From NCBI GenBank assembly GCA_026415355.1, contig JAOAHF010000002.1, forward strand, positions 1 through 64,000: DNA of 64,000 nt, read 5' to 3'. Below, piece after piece: positions 27,746-37,145 of this stretch. Under the pieces are notes generated by a model that did not search any database, had not been told where the DNA came from, and was given only the letters and a program-made list of their open reading frames with translations. Source of the stretch: Brevinematales bacterium. GTDB lineage: Bacteria > Spirochaetota > Brevinematia > DTOW01. Numbering within the stretch: the stretch's first letter is position 1; each line of letters begins with the position of its first letter. Made by a program: the position numbers and the translations under genes.

Positions 27746-28216
27746 ATGAGAAAGAAAAAAGCATACAAAAAACATATTCCGCTCCCTGATCACAAATATA
27801 ATAGTGTATTGGTATCAAAGATTATAAACATTATAATGAAAGACGGTAAAAAAATAAAAGCACAAAATATTATGTACTCTGCACTTGAAATAGTAAAGGA
27901 AAAAACTAAAAAAGATCCTTTACAGGTGCTTGAAAAAGCAATAGAAAACCTACAACCCCAGCTTGAAGTTAGATCAAGAAGAGTTGGTGGTGCAACTTAT
28001 CAAGTACCAGTCGAAGTTAGACCAGAAAGAGCATTATCACTAGCAATAAGATGGCTTGTATCAGCTTGTAGAGAACAACAGGGAAGACCCATGACAGAAA
28101 AATTAGCAGATGAGATAATAAACGCATATAACGAACAAGGTAACGCCATAAAGAAGAAAATAGAAACTCATAAAATGGCCGAATCTAACAAAGCATTTGC
28201 CCATTATAGATGGTAA
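27746..28216 (+). CDS. rpsG: 30S ribosomal protein S7
   Basis: S7 nucleates the 30S head and is full-length at 156 residues, with [53 protein letters not shown] and [23 protein letters not shown] lies before the ATG and it is cotranscribed with rpsL. The usual next genes fusA and tuf are absent; the next gene is a flavin-binding-type protein after about 185 bases. Confidence 0.98.
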   Translation: MRKKKAYKKHIPLPDHKYNSVLVSKIINIIMKDGKKIKAQNIMYSALEIVKEKTKKDPLQVLEKAIENLQPQLEVRSRRVGGATYQVPVEVRPERALSLAIRWLVSACREQQGRPMTEKLADEIINAYNEQGNAIKKKIETHKMAESNKAFAHYRW

Positions 28217-28349
28217 AATACATTTAAGCACTATTGAATTAACACATCTCAGTTCTCATTATAGAACATTCACCTAAACGTTAGAATATCATTAAGGTAT
28301 CTTAGTTTTAAGTATAGTTTCTCGAACCATCAGATACTGAGTATGAAAT

Positions 28350-28386
28350 TTGACAATTAGGTATTCTACTGTGTATTATTATACCT
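28350..28386 (+). promoter_or_regulatory. Promoter of the split-barrel gene pair
   Basis: TTGACA (28350-28355) and TATTAT (28374-28379) are 18 bases apart, a good sigma-70 promoter. AGGTAT (28359-28364) and ATACCT (28381-28386) form an inverted repeat that flanks the -10 region and could be an operator. The start codon follows at 28402. Confidence 0.5.
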
Positions 28387-28401
28387 AGTTAAAGAGGTAA
28401 T

Positions 28402-28782
28402 ATGATATTACCTAATAATGCAATAGAATTCTTAAAAAGTGGTAATGGTATTTCAGTAGTAGGCACAGTAAGTGAGTTTGGAATTGTAAATATATCTCCA
28501 AGATTTATCTTAGAGGTAGAGCCAACAAGACTGTTTTTCGTTTCTGGATTTCCAAACAAAACGTTATACAACCTAAATAAAAACCCCAAATTATGCATTT
28601 CCAAGTGGGATAATGAGCTAAAAGGAAATATAAAGTTTCTAAAAATAATAGGCTTTGCAAAAAACCATACCTCTGGTGAGATATACGAAAAGTTTTCAAA
28701 GGCAATCCAAAGTATGGGATTCCCAAAACCTCTTGCAGTTACAGAAGTAGAATTTAGAGAATATGAACTTTACGGAGGATAA
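28402..28782 (+). CDS. Flavin-binding split-barrel protein (PNPOx-like)
   Basis: The 126-residue protein resembles pyridoxamine-5'-phosphate-oxidase-like FMN-binding split barrels: VVGTVSEFGIVNISPRF near residue 20, LFFVSGFPNKTLYNLNKNPKLCIS near 45-68 and a strand-rich C-terminus. Members bind FMN or related cofactors; the reaction is unknown. AGAGG precedes the ATG. The next gene, two bases downstream, encodes a related protein, so the pair probably arose by duplication and may form a heterodimer. Confidence 0.65.
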   Translation: MILPNNAIEFLKSGNGISVVGTVSEFGIVNISPRFILEVEPTRLFFVSGFPNKTLYNLNKNPKLCISKWDNELKGNIKFLKIIGFAKNHTSGEIYEKFSKAIQSMGFPKPLAVTEVEFREYELYGG

Positions 28783-28784
28783 AT

Positions 28785-29267
28785 ATGAATGCAACTCTTA
28801 TAGACGATAAACTACTTGAATTCTTGAAACAAAACAAAGGTATAATAGCATTTGGTTACACACGTAATGATGGATACCCAATAGTTGAACCTAAGTTTGT
28901 CGTAGACATAAACGAATCTGAAAATTCTATATGCTTCATAGAAAGTAAACAAGACGTAGTTAATAACATTAAATCGTCAAAATCTGTAAGTGTTTCAATA
29001 TTTGATTGGAATGGAAAGGCTTTAGATGGATTTCAACTAAAAGGTATTCCTGAAGTGTATACAAAGGAAAGTGATTTTTTCAATAATGTAATCCAAAGAC
29101 TAGAAACCAAATCACTATCACCATCATTTCTGAATGAATTCTTAGAAGAAATGGAAACTTCCAAAATAATACCCTCTAAAAATTTTGTAGTAAAAATTGA
29201 ATTTAATATGAAATATTCATTAGCACCAAGTCCAGAATCGGCAAAACCGATTGTAGTTATTAAGTAG
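28785..29267 (+). CDS. Flavin-binding split-barrel protein (PNPOx-like), second copy
   Basis: This 160-residue protein has the same opening as its neighbour (FLKQNKGIIAFGYTRNDGYPIVEPKFVV, then ICFIESKQDVVNNIKSSKSVSVSIFD), pointing to an FMN-binding split barrel. It has a longer helical segment about residues 95-130. GGAGG precedes the ATG and overlaps the end of the first gene. The function is unknown; the tandem arrangement suggests that the two proteins act together. Confidence 0.6.
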   Translation: MNATLIDDKLLEFLKQNKGIIAFGYTRNDGYPIVEPKFVVDINESENSICFIESKQDVVNNIKSSKSVSVSIFDWNGKALDGFQLKGIPEVYTKESDFFNNVIQRLETKSLSPSFLNEFLEEMETSKIIPSKNFVVKIEFNMKYSLAPSPESAKPIVVIK

Positions 29268-29380
29268 CAAACTACAACATTAAAGATGTATTCTATACAC
29301 TTCGAGCTAAAAAAGCTTCCTTACAACACTAGAAATCCCATTCCGTGTGGTTTATAAGTTTTTCAACTAATTAGGATAAG

Positions 29381-30322
29381 CTATCTTAGGATAAACTTTT
29401 TTGGATTTATCCTTCTACCGTTTTTTATAACCTCAAAGTGCAAATGAGGTCCTGTTGTCATACCAGTATCACCAACTCTACCTATTATTTGCCCTCTATT
29501 TACTTTCTGTCCACTATTAACAAATATTTTTGACAAATGTCCATATAATGTTTTCATGTTGTTTTGATGTCTTATTACTATGTAGTATCCATAACCATCC
29601 TCATCATACCCCGTTTTCTCAACCACACCTGACATAGAAGCTTTAACAGGTGAACCATAAGAAGCAGATATATCAAGTCCAGAATGGAACCTTACAACAC
29701 CTAAAACTGGATGTTTTCTATAACCAAACCCTGACGTAAATCTACCTATAAGTGGTTTCAAAAATCCTATACCAAGTATATCGGATACGTTCCTCCAACT
29801 CAATTGAACTCCTGGTACCAAACACTCTTTGTCAAAGTGAAACTTGTAACCGTTTGCAACAAATACATCATAAGGATTAACATTATATCTTCTCGATACA
29901 TCAAAAACGGAAAATCTACGATTATTACTATACCTTATTACGTCATCTTCAGAATATAATAATCTTCTACCAGGATGAAGAAATTGGGATGACAATTTAT
30001 TTAGAGAAACTAGAGTACTAATAGATACACCTAGTTTCTTAGATATATTCATAAGTGTATCACCTTTCCTAACCATGTACTCCTTTAACTTGATAGGATC
30101 ACTTGAAGGAACTTCTATTCTTGACACAACAATACGAGATAAACCATCAATCGGAACAGTTATAGTAGACAGAAAAATGTAACCCGAAATAATTATAAAC
30201 ACTAAAGATATACTCAGGTACAAAACAGGTAGCACTCCATAAAAATAATTAACTATAGAAGTACACAACATTCTTCTTCTTATCCTCGAATTAATGAACG
30301 AAAGTTGTTTCTGTATACTCAT
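29381..30322 (-). CDS. LysM and M23-peptidase cell-wall protein
   Basis: The 313-residue protein has an N-terminal membrane segment (about 22-52), a LysM domain (VRKGDTLMNISKKLGVSISTL, about 83-126) and a second LysM-like stretch (about 130-175). It ends in an M23 endopeptidase domain with zinc-site motifs FHSGLDIS, LYGHLSKI and HLHFEVIKNG. It should cleave or bind peptidoglycan in the periplasm. It follows flgG with an 11-base gap, so it may serve flagellar rod passage through the wall. That link is inference from context. Confidence 0.85.
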   Translation of the reverse strand: MSIQKQLSFINSRIRRRMLCTSIVNYFYGVLPVLYLSISLVFIIISGYIFLSTITVPIDGLSRIVVSRIEVPSSDPIKLKEYMVRKGDTLMNISKKLGVSISTLVSLNKLSSQFLHPGRRLLYSEDDVIRYSNNRRFSVFDVSRRYNVNPYDVFVANGYKFHFDKECLVPGVQLSWRNVSDILGIGFLKPLIGRFTSGFGYRKHPVLGVVRFHSGLDISASYGSPVKASMSGVVEKTGYDEDGYGYYIVIRHQNNMKTLYGHLSKIFVNSGQKVNRGQIIGRVGDTGMTTGPHLHFEVIKNGRRINPKKFILR

Positions 30323-30333
30323 ATCAAACTAAA

Positions 30334-31128
30334 CTATCTTTTCAAGTTGACTGCCGTACCTAACATATTATCTGTTGTTTGAATAGCTTTCGAGTTAAAT
30401 TCATATGCTCTCTGAGCCACTATCATATCAACGAATTCTCTAACAGCATTAACGTTTGACATCTCAAGAAATCCTTGATGAATTTTACCAAAACCATCTT
30501 TTGATGGTATCCCTTCATAAGCTGGACCCGATGCTGGTGTTTCTTTGAAAAGGTTTTCTCCTATACTATCAAGTCCAGCAGGATTAGTAAACCTATATAA
30601 CTTTATCTGACCTACTTCTACTTCATCGTTTGAATCCCAAACTTTTGCATAAACCATTCCATTATCAAGTATTTTTATACTTTCAAACCTAAAACCTTCC
30701 GGGAAAACTATCTGGGGATCAAATCTGTATCCATTTGAAGTCAAAAGCTCACCGTTTGAATCAAGTTTAAAAGATCCATCTCTCGTATAAGCATAAGTAC
30801 CATCAGGCATAACTATCCTAAAATACCCCTCTCCTGCAATTGCTACATCAAGTTTATTTCCAGTATTCTGCAATGCACCTTGTGTATGAAACTTAAATGT
30901 AGCAGAAGGCTTAACACCTAATCCTACTTGTATAGGTACAGGATAAATCGTAAGTTCAGATGAAGGAGTCCCTGCCATTCTCTGAGTTTGATACAAAAGT
31001 TCTTCAAATTCTGCTCTACTTCTCTTGTATCCAGTGGTATTGATATTTGCCAAGTTATTAGATATAACATCTATATTAAATTGACCACTTATCATTCCAG
31101 AAGCACCAGTCCAAAGAGATCTAACCAT
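30334..31128 (-). CDS. flgG: Flagellar distal rod protein FlgG
   Basis: FlgG forms the distal rod of the flagellum. The 264-residue protein is normal in length, with the N-terminal ASGMISGQFNIDVISNNLANINTTGYKRSRAEFEEL rod-protein signature, the TQGALQNTGNKLDVAIAGEGYF mid-region and the C-terminal SNVNAVREFVDMIVAQRAYEFNSKAIQTTDNML. GGAGA precedes the start. flgF and flgA are not adjacent; a wall peptidase follows instead. Confidence 0.96.
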   Translation of the reverse strand: MVRSLWTGASGMISGQFNIDVISNNLANINTTGYKRSRAEFEELLYQTQRMAGTPSSELTIYPVPIQVGLGVKPSATFKFHTQGALQNTGNKLDVAIAGEGYFRIVMPDGTYAYTRDGSFKLDSNGELLTSNGYRFDPQIVFPEGFRFESIKILDNGMVYAKVWDSNDEVEVGQIKLYRFTNPAGLDSIGENLFKETPASGPAYEGIPSKDGFGKIHQGFLEMSNVNAVREFVDMIVAQRAYEFNSKAIQTTDNMLGTAVNLKR

Positions 31129-31383
31129 ATCTCCACCTCTTATTAAATTTTCGTTTCAAAACACCAAACTTAAAGTATTATAAAATATCATACATTCACC
31201 ATTATAAAATATACTCTTATACCCTCAACCAAAACTCCAAAAGTAAAAATTCCAAAATAAAAATCACTAAATAACAAACCAACATTTTTACTAAAACTAC
31301 AAAAAACGCAACAGAGATTAAATTAAAGAATATAACCAATTCCAACCAACGAAATCTTAAGATCTATTTCTATTTAAACCTAA

Positions 31384-32691
31384 TTATTGACTCCTACCAT
31401 AAAGGTCGGAAAACCTTACTATATCATCTTCACTTATATAGTCACCTATTTGTATTTCTATAATCTCAAGTGGTATTTTACCAGGGTTTTCGAGTCTATG
31501 TTTAACGGTTTTAGGTATGAATGTACTTTCATTTTCTCTTAAAAAAATAACATTGTCTCCAATAGTAACCTTAGCAGTTCCTTTAATTACAACCCAATGT
31601 TCACTTCGATGATAGTGAAGTTGTAAACTTAACTTTTCTCCCGGATTAACTACTATCCTTTTTATCTGGTAATTTTCACCTTTGTCTATAACAGTATAAC
31701 TTCCCCATGGCCTGTACTCAGTCACACCATACTTAACTTCTTCTCTCCCTTTTATGAGATCCATAATAGAAGTACTATGTCTTTTTGCACCAACATACAC
31801 AACATCAGGAGTTTCTATTATATTCACATCTTGTAAACCATCAACAGCTATCAATCTTTTTGTTGATATAGCAGTTATGTTCTTAGAATTGTTTATTATT
31901 ACATCACCCTTAATATAATTACCCTTATCATCCTTATCAAGTAAATCTGAAACATTATCTATACTGTCAATATCAACAACTTCAACTCCCCAATCATCAA
32001 CCAAAACTTCATTTGACATCTTAACTAAAACATCTTCAAATCTAGTTCCATCTAAATATTCATCTTCGATTATACTTTCAATAGATTTGCTATAAGCATT
32101 TTGAATTAAATCCCTAAACCCAACTACAGATGATATATATAATCCAATATTAAACATCCTAGATTTATCAGAGAACCCAACAAATCTTCTAAAAGGAACA
32201 CCTTGATCTTTTCTTACTTCTATTTTATCTCTAAGATATTGCGACTTTGACGTTGAAATCATTAAAACTTTACCAGGTGGTAATTTATTGATAGTAGAGT
32301 TTAAAGTTTTTGAGAATTGCGAGATATCAATCTTCCAAATTTGGTCTGAATTCGATACAACAACTATTTCATACTTATCAACTTCAGACTGTATGAGATG
32401 TAAAATACCTCTTGATACAGCTTTCAATGTACCCTGAGATCTAGGCTCTACCAATTGTTGAACAGATTCTGTCTTAAAAACCTCGATAGATTGAGATATT
32501 ACAAAAAACCTATTCTCTTGAGGAGCAATTGCAACTATCATATTTGGACTAACAACTGAACTCCACATCTCAAGAGTACTCTGAAAAAGAGACTTTCCAA
32601 ATATTTCCTTACTAAACTGTTTAGGTAAATTATCTCTAGATATAGGCCAAAGTGTCCTACCTTTACCACCACACAGTATCAAAACCCTCAT
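31384..32691 (-). CDS. ManC-like protein: degenerate guanylyltransferase domain plus mannose-6-phosphate isomerase cupin
   Basis: The 435-residue protein has the layout of bifunctional mannose-1-phosphate guanylyltransferase/type II mannose-6-phosphate isomerase. The C-terminal cupin (about 315-430) is well kept: YRPWGSYTVIDKGENYQIKRI, LQLHYHRSEHWVVIKG, FIPKTVKHRLENPG. The N-terminal nucleotidyltransferase is eroded: the signature loop reads GGKGRTLWP with Thr at the usual Arg position, the PADH-like site is SNSDQ, and the FVEKP and WNSG motifs read FVGFSD and FNIG. It may have lost sugar-nucleotide synthesis. The ATG at 32691 begins MRVLILCGGKG as the family does; an ATG six codons upstream is less likely. 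Confidence 0.75.
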   Translation of the reverse strand: MRVLILCGGKGRTLWPISRDNLPKQFSKEIFGKSLFQSTLEMWSSVVSPNMIVAIAPQENRFFVISQSIEVFKTESVQQLVEPRSQGTLKAVSRGILHLIQSEVDKYEIVVVSNSDQIWKIDISQFSKTLNSTINKLPPGKVLMISTSKSQYLRDKIEVRKDQGVPFRRFVGFSDKSRMFNIGLYISSVVGFRDLIQNAYSKSIESIIEDEYLDGTRFEDVLVKMSNEVLVDDWGVEVVDIDSIDNVSDLLDKDDKGNYIKGDVIINNSKNITAISTKRLIAVDGLQDVNIIETPDVVYVGAKRHSTSIMDLIKGREEVKYGVTEYRPWGSYTVIDKGENYQIKRIVVNPGEKLSLQLHYHRSEHWVVIKGTAKVTIGDNVIFLRENESTFIPKTVKHRLENPGKIPLEIIEIQIGDYISEDDIVRFSDLYGRSQ

Positions 32692-32881
32692 AAGCCGAAT
32701 GATAAACAAATTTATTTCTGCTATTCAATTTGAAAATCCCTTCCGATAAAAAGTAAAAAATTTTGTTTAAGTTCAATATAAAAAATGTCACACTCAACTT
32801 CTAAATACCATGAAACACCTAATAAGGATATTTGAAAGCATACAAAAATACTTTTTATTATTCGTACGTACAGGAGAATTT

Positions 32882-34090
32882 ATGAAAAAAGTTACGAATA
32901 TTAGAACCTACATTACAGTAATTTATCTTTTGATTGGATACTTATTACATGGATATGACTTTAGTTGGAAACTAAATACAAATGAAATATTAAGAGTCAA
33001 AAGTTTTGTCAAACAAAATATATACACAAACAACACATTTGTCAAATATGTAGAAATACTGAACAAAGCATCAATTGATGTAAAAAGTATATCAACAGTT
33101 AGTGGGAGAAAATACTATGGAATTGAAGGTATTTTTTATGTCTTTTCAAAAGACTATTCAGAAGATGTCGAATTTAAACTTGACGAAACTCACATAAGTA
33201 AATATGTAATGGAAGAAAATGGTAAAATGAGTATATCAAAAGAATTCATCATGCCAGTCGTTAGAGATGTACCTGTATTTGTCAAAAGAGATATAAAACC
33301 CGGAGATGAATGGTTCTTCAGAGGTAAAGAATTTCATAAAATAGGTTTCACAGAATTGTTTGACTTGGTTGAGATTGAATTCAATGCTCACTACAAGTTT
33401 TCACGAACTACCAACATCCAAGATAAAGAAATCGCAATCATAAACATAAAGTACGGTTTTTCAGATTACTTTAGTAGAACCAAGATAATTCAATATCTTT
33501 CCGGTGCTTCGGAAATAGAATACTACTGGGATATAGCAGAAGGTAAACCCTACTATATGAAGGAAAACTACTTTTTTAATGCTTTATACAAAAACGGTAT
33601 ATCAATAATATATTCAGGATCCTCAGAGAGCTCACTTGAGATTGTAAATAGACTAAAAGAAGACGAAAAAAAAGAAGTCATCTCAAAAGTTCAAGAAGCA
33701 TTAAAAAAACAAGAAAATATTGAAGTACTATCCTCAGAAAACGAAATAAATATCACTATACCAGATATAGTATTCGACTTCAATAAATATACAATCAAAC
33801 AAGAGTTCATAAAAACTCTATCAAACTTGGCAGAAATTTTAAAAAAATACAATCAAGCCGATATAATTGTAGAAGGACATACTGACGATATAGGAGAAGA
33901 TGAATACAATCTAAAACTATCACAACTAAGGGCAAAAGAAGTTGCAAAAATACTAATCAATTTAGGAATAAATCCTAACAGGATATCCTATATAGGTTAC
34001 GGTGAAACAAAACCTAAAGTTCCCAATACATCTCCTCAAAATCGTGCAAAAAATAGAAGAGTTGAAATAAAATTAATATGGGGTAAGTAA
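32882..34090 (+). CDS. Outer-membrane OmpA-family protein
   Basis: The start at 32882 has AGGAGA upstream and gives a signal peptide (VTNIRTYITVIYLLIGYLLHG); a frame-open ATG at 32810 would put a charged extension before it. The product is about 402 residues. The first 280 form a strand-rich domain of unknown fold. The last 110 are an OmpA-type peptidoglycan-binding domain (IVFDFNKYTIKQEF, VEGHTDDIGEDEYNLKLSQLRAKEV, GYGETKPKVPNTSPQNRAKNRRVEI). It should tie the outer membrane to the wall. The CsoR-like gene starts one base after its stop. Confidence 0.85.
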   Translation: MKKVTNIRTYITVIYLLIGYLLHGYDFSWKLNTNEILRVKSFVKQNIYTNNTFVKYVEILNKASIDVKSISTVSGRKYYGIEGIFYVFSKDYSEDVEFKLDETHISKYVMEENGKMSISKEFIMPVVRDVPVFVKRDIKPGDEWFFRGKEFHKIGFTELFDLVEIEFNAHYKFSRTTNIQDKEIAIINIKYGFSDYFSRTKIIQYLSGASEIEYYWDIAEGKPYYMKENYFFNALYKNGISIIYSGSSESSLEIVNRLKEDEKKEVISKVQEALKKQENIEVLSSENEINITIPDIVFDFNKYTIKQEFIKTLSNLAEILKKYNQADIIVEGHTDDIGEDEYNLKLSQLRAKEVAKILINLGINPNRISYIGYGETKPKVPNTSPQNRAKNRRVEIKLIWGK

Positions 34091-34091
34091 T

Positions 34092-34337
34092 ATGGAAAAT
34101 GAAAATAAAAGAAGCCTAATATTTAGATTAAACAGAATAAAAGGGCAAATTGATGGTATAATAAAAATGATAGAAGATGAAGATGACTGTCAACTCATAT
34201 TCCAACAGATAAAAGCTGCTTACAATGCTCTCAAAAGTGCTGGTAAAATCCTTATACTAGACGACATTGGCAAGTGTATTAGTACAGGAGATGAAAAGAG
34301 ACTAAAAAAACTACTAGAAAAAATGATGGAAGAGTAA
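34092..34337 (+). CDS. CsoR/CstR-family repressor-like protein
   Basis: The 81-residue helical protein matches the DUF156 family of Cu(I)- or persulfide-sensing repressors (RLNRIKGQIDGIIKMIEDEDDC). The copper-site triad of CsoR is Cys-His-Cys at spacing 25 and 4. Here the positions are C33, D58 and C62, so the His is replaced by Asp while both Cys are kept. That pattern suits a CstR-like persulfide sensor or a changed metal site. It lies between ompA-like and tmk in a tight plus-strand unit. An HMA-domain gene lies 1.1 kb away. The target is unknown. Confidence 0.75.
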   Translation: MENENKRSLIFRLNRIKGQIDGIIKMIEDEDDCQLIFQQIKAAYNALKSAGKILILDDIGKCISTGDEKRLKKLLEKMMEE

Positions 34338-34338
34338 C

Positions 34339-34965
34339 ATGGTAATAGCATTTGAAGGAATAGATGGTAGTGGGAAATCAACTATTTCAAAAAAACTAGC
34401 ATCTGACCTAAAAGAACTGTTTCAAAATAAGGTATTATGGTTTTCTGAACCAAGTCCAACAGAACTTGGTAAAAGATTAAAGTCTATACTAGTATCAAAA
34501 GAAATAAACTTAGACGTATTTGAACAATCTCTACTTTTCACATCCGATAGAGCATTTTTAATAAGAAACTACATTATTCCATCATCCATCCAAGGCAATA
34601 TAATAATAATGGATAGATCATTTGTATCAACATATGCATATCAAATAATGAACACCGATGATGAAAAACTAAAAAGAATTTTGATAGACTTAACAGAATA
34701 CTCTATAAGGAATTTTTATATAGACACTCTAATTTACCTAAACTGTCCACCCGAAATATCCTTAAGCAGAATAGAAGAAAAAGATGGCATTGAAAGTAAA
34801 GGAATAGAATTTGCCAAAAAAGTCAAATCAAACTATGAACTATTCTTATCACAAGGGCACAAGAATATAAAAAATATTTTTAACATTAACGCAACCGAAG
34901 ACTTCGAAAATGTTTACAAGTGTGTAAAACAAATTATTATCCAACAAACCGGCTATATAGTTTAG
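34339..34965 (+). CDS. tmk: Thymidylate kinase
   Basis: Tmk phosphorylates dTMP to dTDP. The 208-residue protein has the P-loop FEGIDGSGKST (near residue 5), the WFSEPSPTELG substrate loop, DRSFVSTYAYQ (DRY/H-like motif) and the LID-region SRIEEKDGIESKG. It starts one base after the CsoR-like gene and ends close to the convergent CoA-binding-protein gene. Confidence 0.93.
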   Translation: MVIAFEGIDGSGKSTISKKLASDLKELFQNKVLWFSEPSPTELGKRLKSILVSKEINLDVFEQSLLFTSDRAFLIRNYIIPSSIQGNIIIMDRSFVSTYAYQIMNTDDEKLKRILIDLTEYSIRNFYIDTLIYLNCPPEISLSRIEEKDGIESKGIEFAKKVKSNYELFLSQGHKNIKNIFNINATEDFENVYKCVKQIIIQQTGYIV

Positions 34966-34971
34966 AAGAAG

Positions 34972-35439
34972 CTAACCTATCAACTTTTGGTGTTCTATTT
35001 TAATACACTTATCTTGTACAAAGAATATACTACTTTCTTCAGCTATTTTTTTAGCATCATTGTTCACTATTCCCAACTGAAGCCATATACACTTTGGTTT
35101 TAGTCTAACCGCTTCCTGAACAACGGGTACTACTTCAGCAGGATTTCTAAAGATATCAACAATATCTACTTGAAATGGTATATCAGATAGAGATTTGTAA
35201 CATTTTTCACCAAGTATCTCATCATACCCCGGATTAACAGGAACTATCTTGTATCCCTTTTCCTTAAGATATCTAGCAACAGCATTACTAGGTCTATCCT
35301 CTTTAGGTGATAACCCTACTACCGCTATAACCTTGGTTTTCAAAAGGAAATCCTTTATTTTTTCATCTTCTTCTGGATTATTAAACTTGATAGAAAATTC
35401 TTTACCTTTACTCTTATCCATATCACAAGCATCCGCCAT
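34972..35439 (-). CDS. CoA-binding-domain protein (YccU-like)
   Basis: The 155-residue protein is a stand-alone CoA-binding Rossmann domain: VIAVVGLSPKEDRPSNAVARYLKEKGYKI near 38-66, VPVNPGYDEILGEKCY, DIVDIFRNP and a C-terminal IWLQLGIVN...FVQDKCIKIEH. Family members bind CoA; the function is poorly known. AGGAGG precedes the start. It lies ten bases after the HMA-domain gene on the same strand, so the two are likely cotranscribed. Confidence 0.85.
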   Translation of the reverse strand: MADACDMDKSKGKEFSIKFNNPEEDEKIKDFLLKTKVIAVVGLSPKEDRPSNAVARYLKEKGYKIVPVNPGYDEILGEKCYKSLSDIPFQVDIVDIFRNPAEVVPVVQEAVRLKPKCIWLQLGIVNNDAKKIAEESSIFFVQDKCIKIEHQKLIG

Positions 35440-35449
35440 ACAAACCTCC

Positions 35450-35656
35450 TTACAGTTTTTCTACAATTCTTTCTATTTTATATCCATAAAGAGATATACT
35501 ATTTTTTATTTTATCAATACTTGATGACTCAACTATAACCTTGCCTATTTTAATTTCCTTTATTACTGAATCTTTATCAGCAGTAGTTATAGCCATTTTT
35601 ATAGCATTTATACATCCACTACAAATCATACCACTAATTATAATCTCATAAGTCAT
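35450..35656 (-). CDS. Heavy-metal-associated (HMA) domain protein
   Basis: This 68-residue protein is a single HMA domain with the metal-binding GMICSGC loop (M10, C12, C15), as in CopZ/MerP-type metallochaperones that carry Cu(I) or similar ions. No P-type ATPase is adjacent. It precedes the CoA-binding-protein gene, and the CsoR-like gene lies nearby on the other strand. A linked metal or sulfur response is possible but unproven. Confidence 0.82.
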   Translation of the reverse strand: MTYEIIISGMICSGCINAIKMAITTADKDSVIKEIKIGKVIVESSSIDKIKNSISLYGYKIERIVEKL

Positions 35657-35782
35657 ATCTATTTAAGTATAACTAAAATTCTACAAGAATTCAAACTATG
35701 TTTCGTAAGTGGAAAAAACTTAGTTACTAAAATTCCCCTAAAAATAATACAAAAACAAAGGGTGCATAAGCCCCCTATTTAA

Positions 35783-37072
35783 TTACCTTCTCAGACTTGT
35801 TTTTATAAGATTAACAAGCTCTGCCTGTCTTTTTTTCCAAATATTCTTTATTTTTGAGTCAAGTTGTGGATCATCAGCATCAAGTCCTGTAGACTCAACC
35901 AAAGCACTTGTCGCCGGAGACCAAGTTAAAGCCATTTCAGGAACATTCGGCATTGGTATTGCTTCTTTAGCGGCCTCTATGAATATCTGAGATATAGGAT
36001 CATTCTTAACCTCTGAATACTGATACGCACCAACATTCGCAGGAGTCTGTTTACCAACTTTGGCAAAAATTCTACCTGCTTGAGGGCTTGTTATAAATTG
36101 CATAACTTTAAATGCGGCCTGCCTATTTTTAACGTTAGATGACATAAATATACCTTCAACCGTCAAGAAAGGTATTGCTCTTCGTCCAGATCCTTTTATC
36201 CCTGGTAAATCATCTATAACTGGAAATGGTGCAACTCCATAATTCACTTTAGGAGATATTTCAGCTCTAAACCACTGACCATTTACAACAAATAATGCAT
36301 TACCAGAATTAAATAACTCCGTAACGGTTGAACCATCTGCTCCAACTTCACCCTTAGGATCACCTGTTGGATTTATAAGTTTTTTAAGTCTTAAAACATA
36401 CTTTATAGAATTATAAACCGGTTCAGAGTCAAGTAACGGAAAGTATTCAGTACCTTTCCTTCTCTCAAATATCCTACCACCATAACCTTGTATCCACATT
36501 GTATGATAGTAGAAATTACCCATATCATAAACAAAACCTCTCCTACCATAAGGACCAGATCTAGGATCTGTAAATTTCTTTGCAAGATCTATTAACTCAC
36601 TCCAAGTATCAGGTACCTTAGAAATGTAATTTTTGTTGTAGAATAATATGAGATTCTTAAACGACATAGGTAAAGCCCACAAATTATCGTTGTCACCATA
36701 TACATAAGCCATTAGAAGATACTTTGGAAACTGTGAAACGATCTCTTTGGTAATCAAGTTATCTATAGGTACTATTATATTATTGTTAGCCCACTCACCA
36801 GTAAAGTCTTGAGCAAATATGAAAAGATCAGGACCTTTACCAAGAGGTACCATAGTCCTTAATTTATCATTTATAGCATCAAACGGAACAGGTAATAGGG
36901 TAATTTGAACATCAAAGAATGTTATGTTAAATGTGTCTGCAACCTGCTCTATTGCCTTTTTTTCATCACCACGATACGCATGCCAAACATTAACTTTCAC
37001 AACTTGACCAAAAGATTGAACTGTCAAAAACAACAGTACTTGTAGGTATAAAATCAATCTAGTAAATTTCAT
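35783..37072 (-). CDS. Extracellular solute-binding protein of a sugar ABC transporter
   Basis: The 429-residue protein has a signal peptide (LILYLQVLLFLTVQSFG) and no lipobox. The mature part starts VVKVNVWHAYRGDEKKAIEQVADTFN and continues as family-1 solute-binding proteins do, with PDLFIFAQDFTGEWA, ALPMSFKNLILFYNKN, GNALFVVNGQWFRAEISP and VMQFITSPQAGRIFAKVGKQTPAN. It resembles maltose/maltodextrin- or glycerol-phosphate-type binders; the ligand is not readable. The cognate permease and ATPase genes are not in the window, so it is an orphan here. GGGGAGG precedes the ATG. Confidence 0.88.
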   Translation of the reverse strand: MKFTRLILYLQVLLFLTVQSFGQVVKVNVWHAYRGDEKKAIEQVADTFNITFFDVQITLLPVPFDAINDKLRTMVPLGKGPDLFIFAQDFTGEWANNNIIVPIDNLITKEIVSQFPKYLLMAYVYGDNDNLWALPMSFKNLILFYNKNYISKVPDTWSELIDLAKKFTDPRSGPYGRRGFVYDMGNFYYHTMWIQGYGGRIFERRKGTEYFPLLDSEPVYNSIKYVLRLKKLINPTGDPKGEVGADGSTVTELFNSGNALFVVNGQWFRAEISPKVNYGVAPFPVIDDLPGIKGSGRRAIPFLTVEGIFMSSNVKNRQAAFKVMQFITSPQAGRIFAKVGKQTPANVGAYQYSEVKNDPISQIFIEAAKEAIPMPNVPEMALTWSPATSALVESTGLDADDPQLDSKIKNIWKKRQAELVNLIKTSLRR

Positions 37073-37145
37073 AGCATCCTCCCCTTTTATTCCGTAATTT
37101 TATATCAAAGACAAATAGATATCAATAAAATAGTATTAAATAAAA

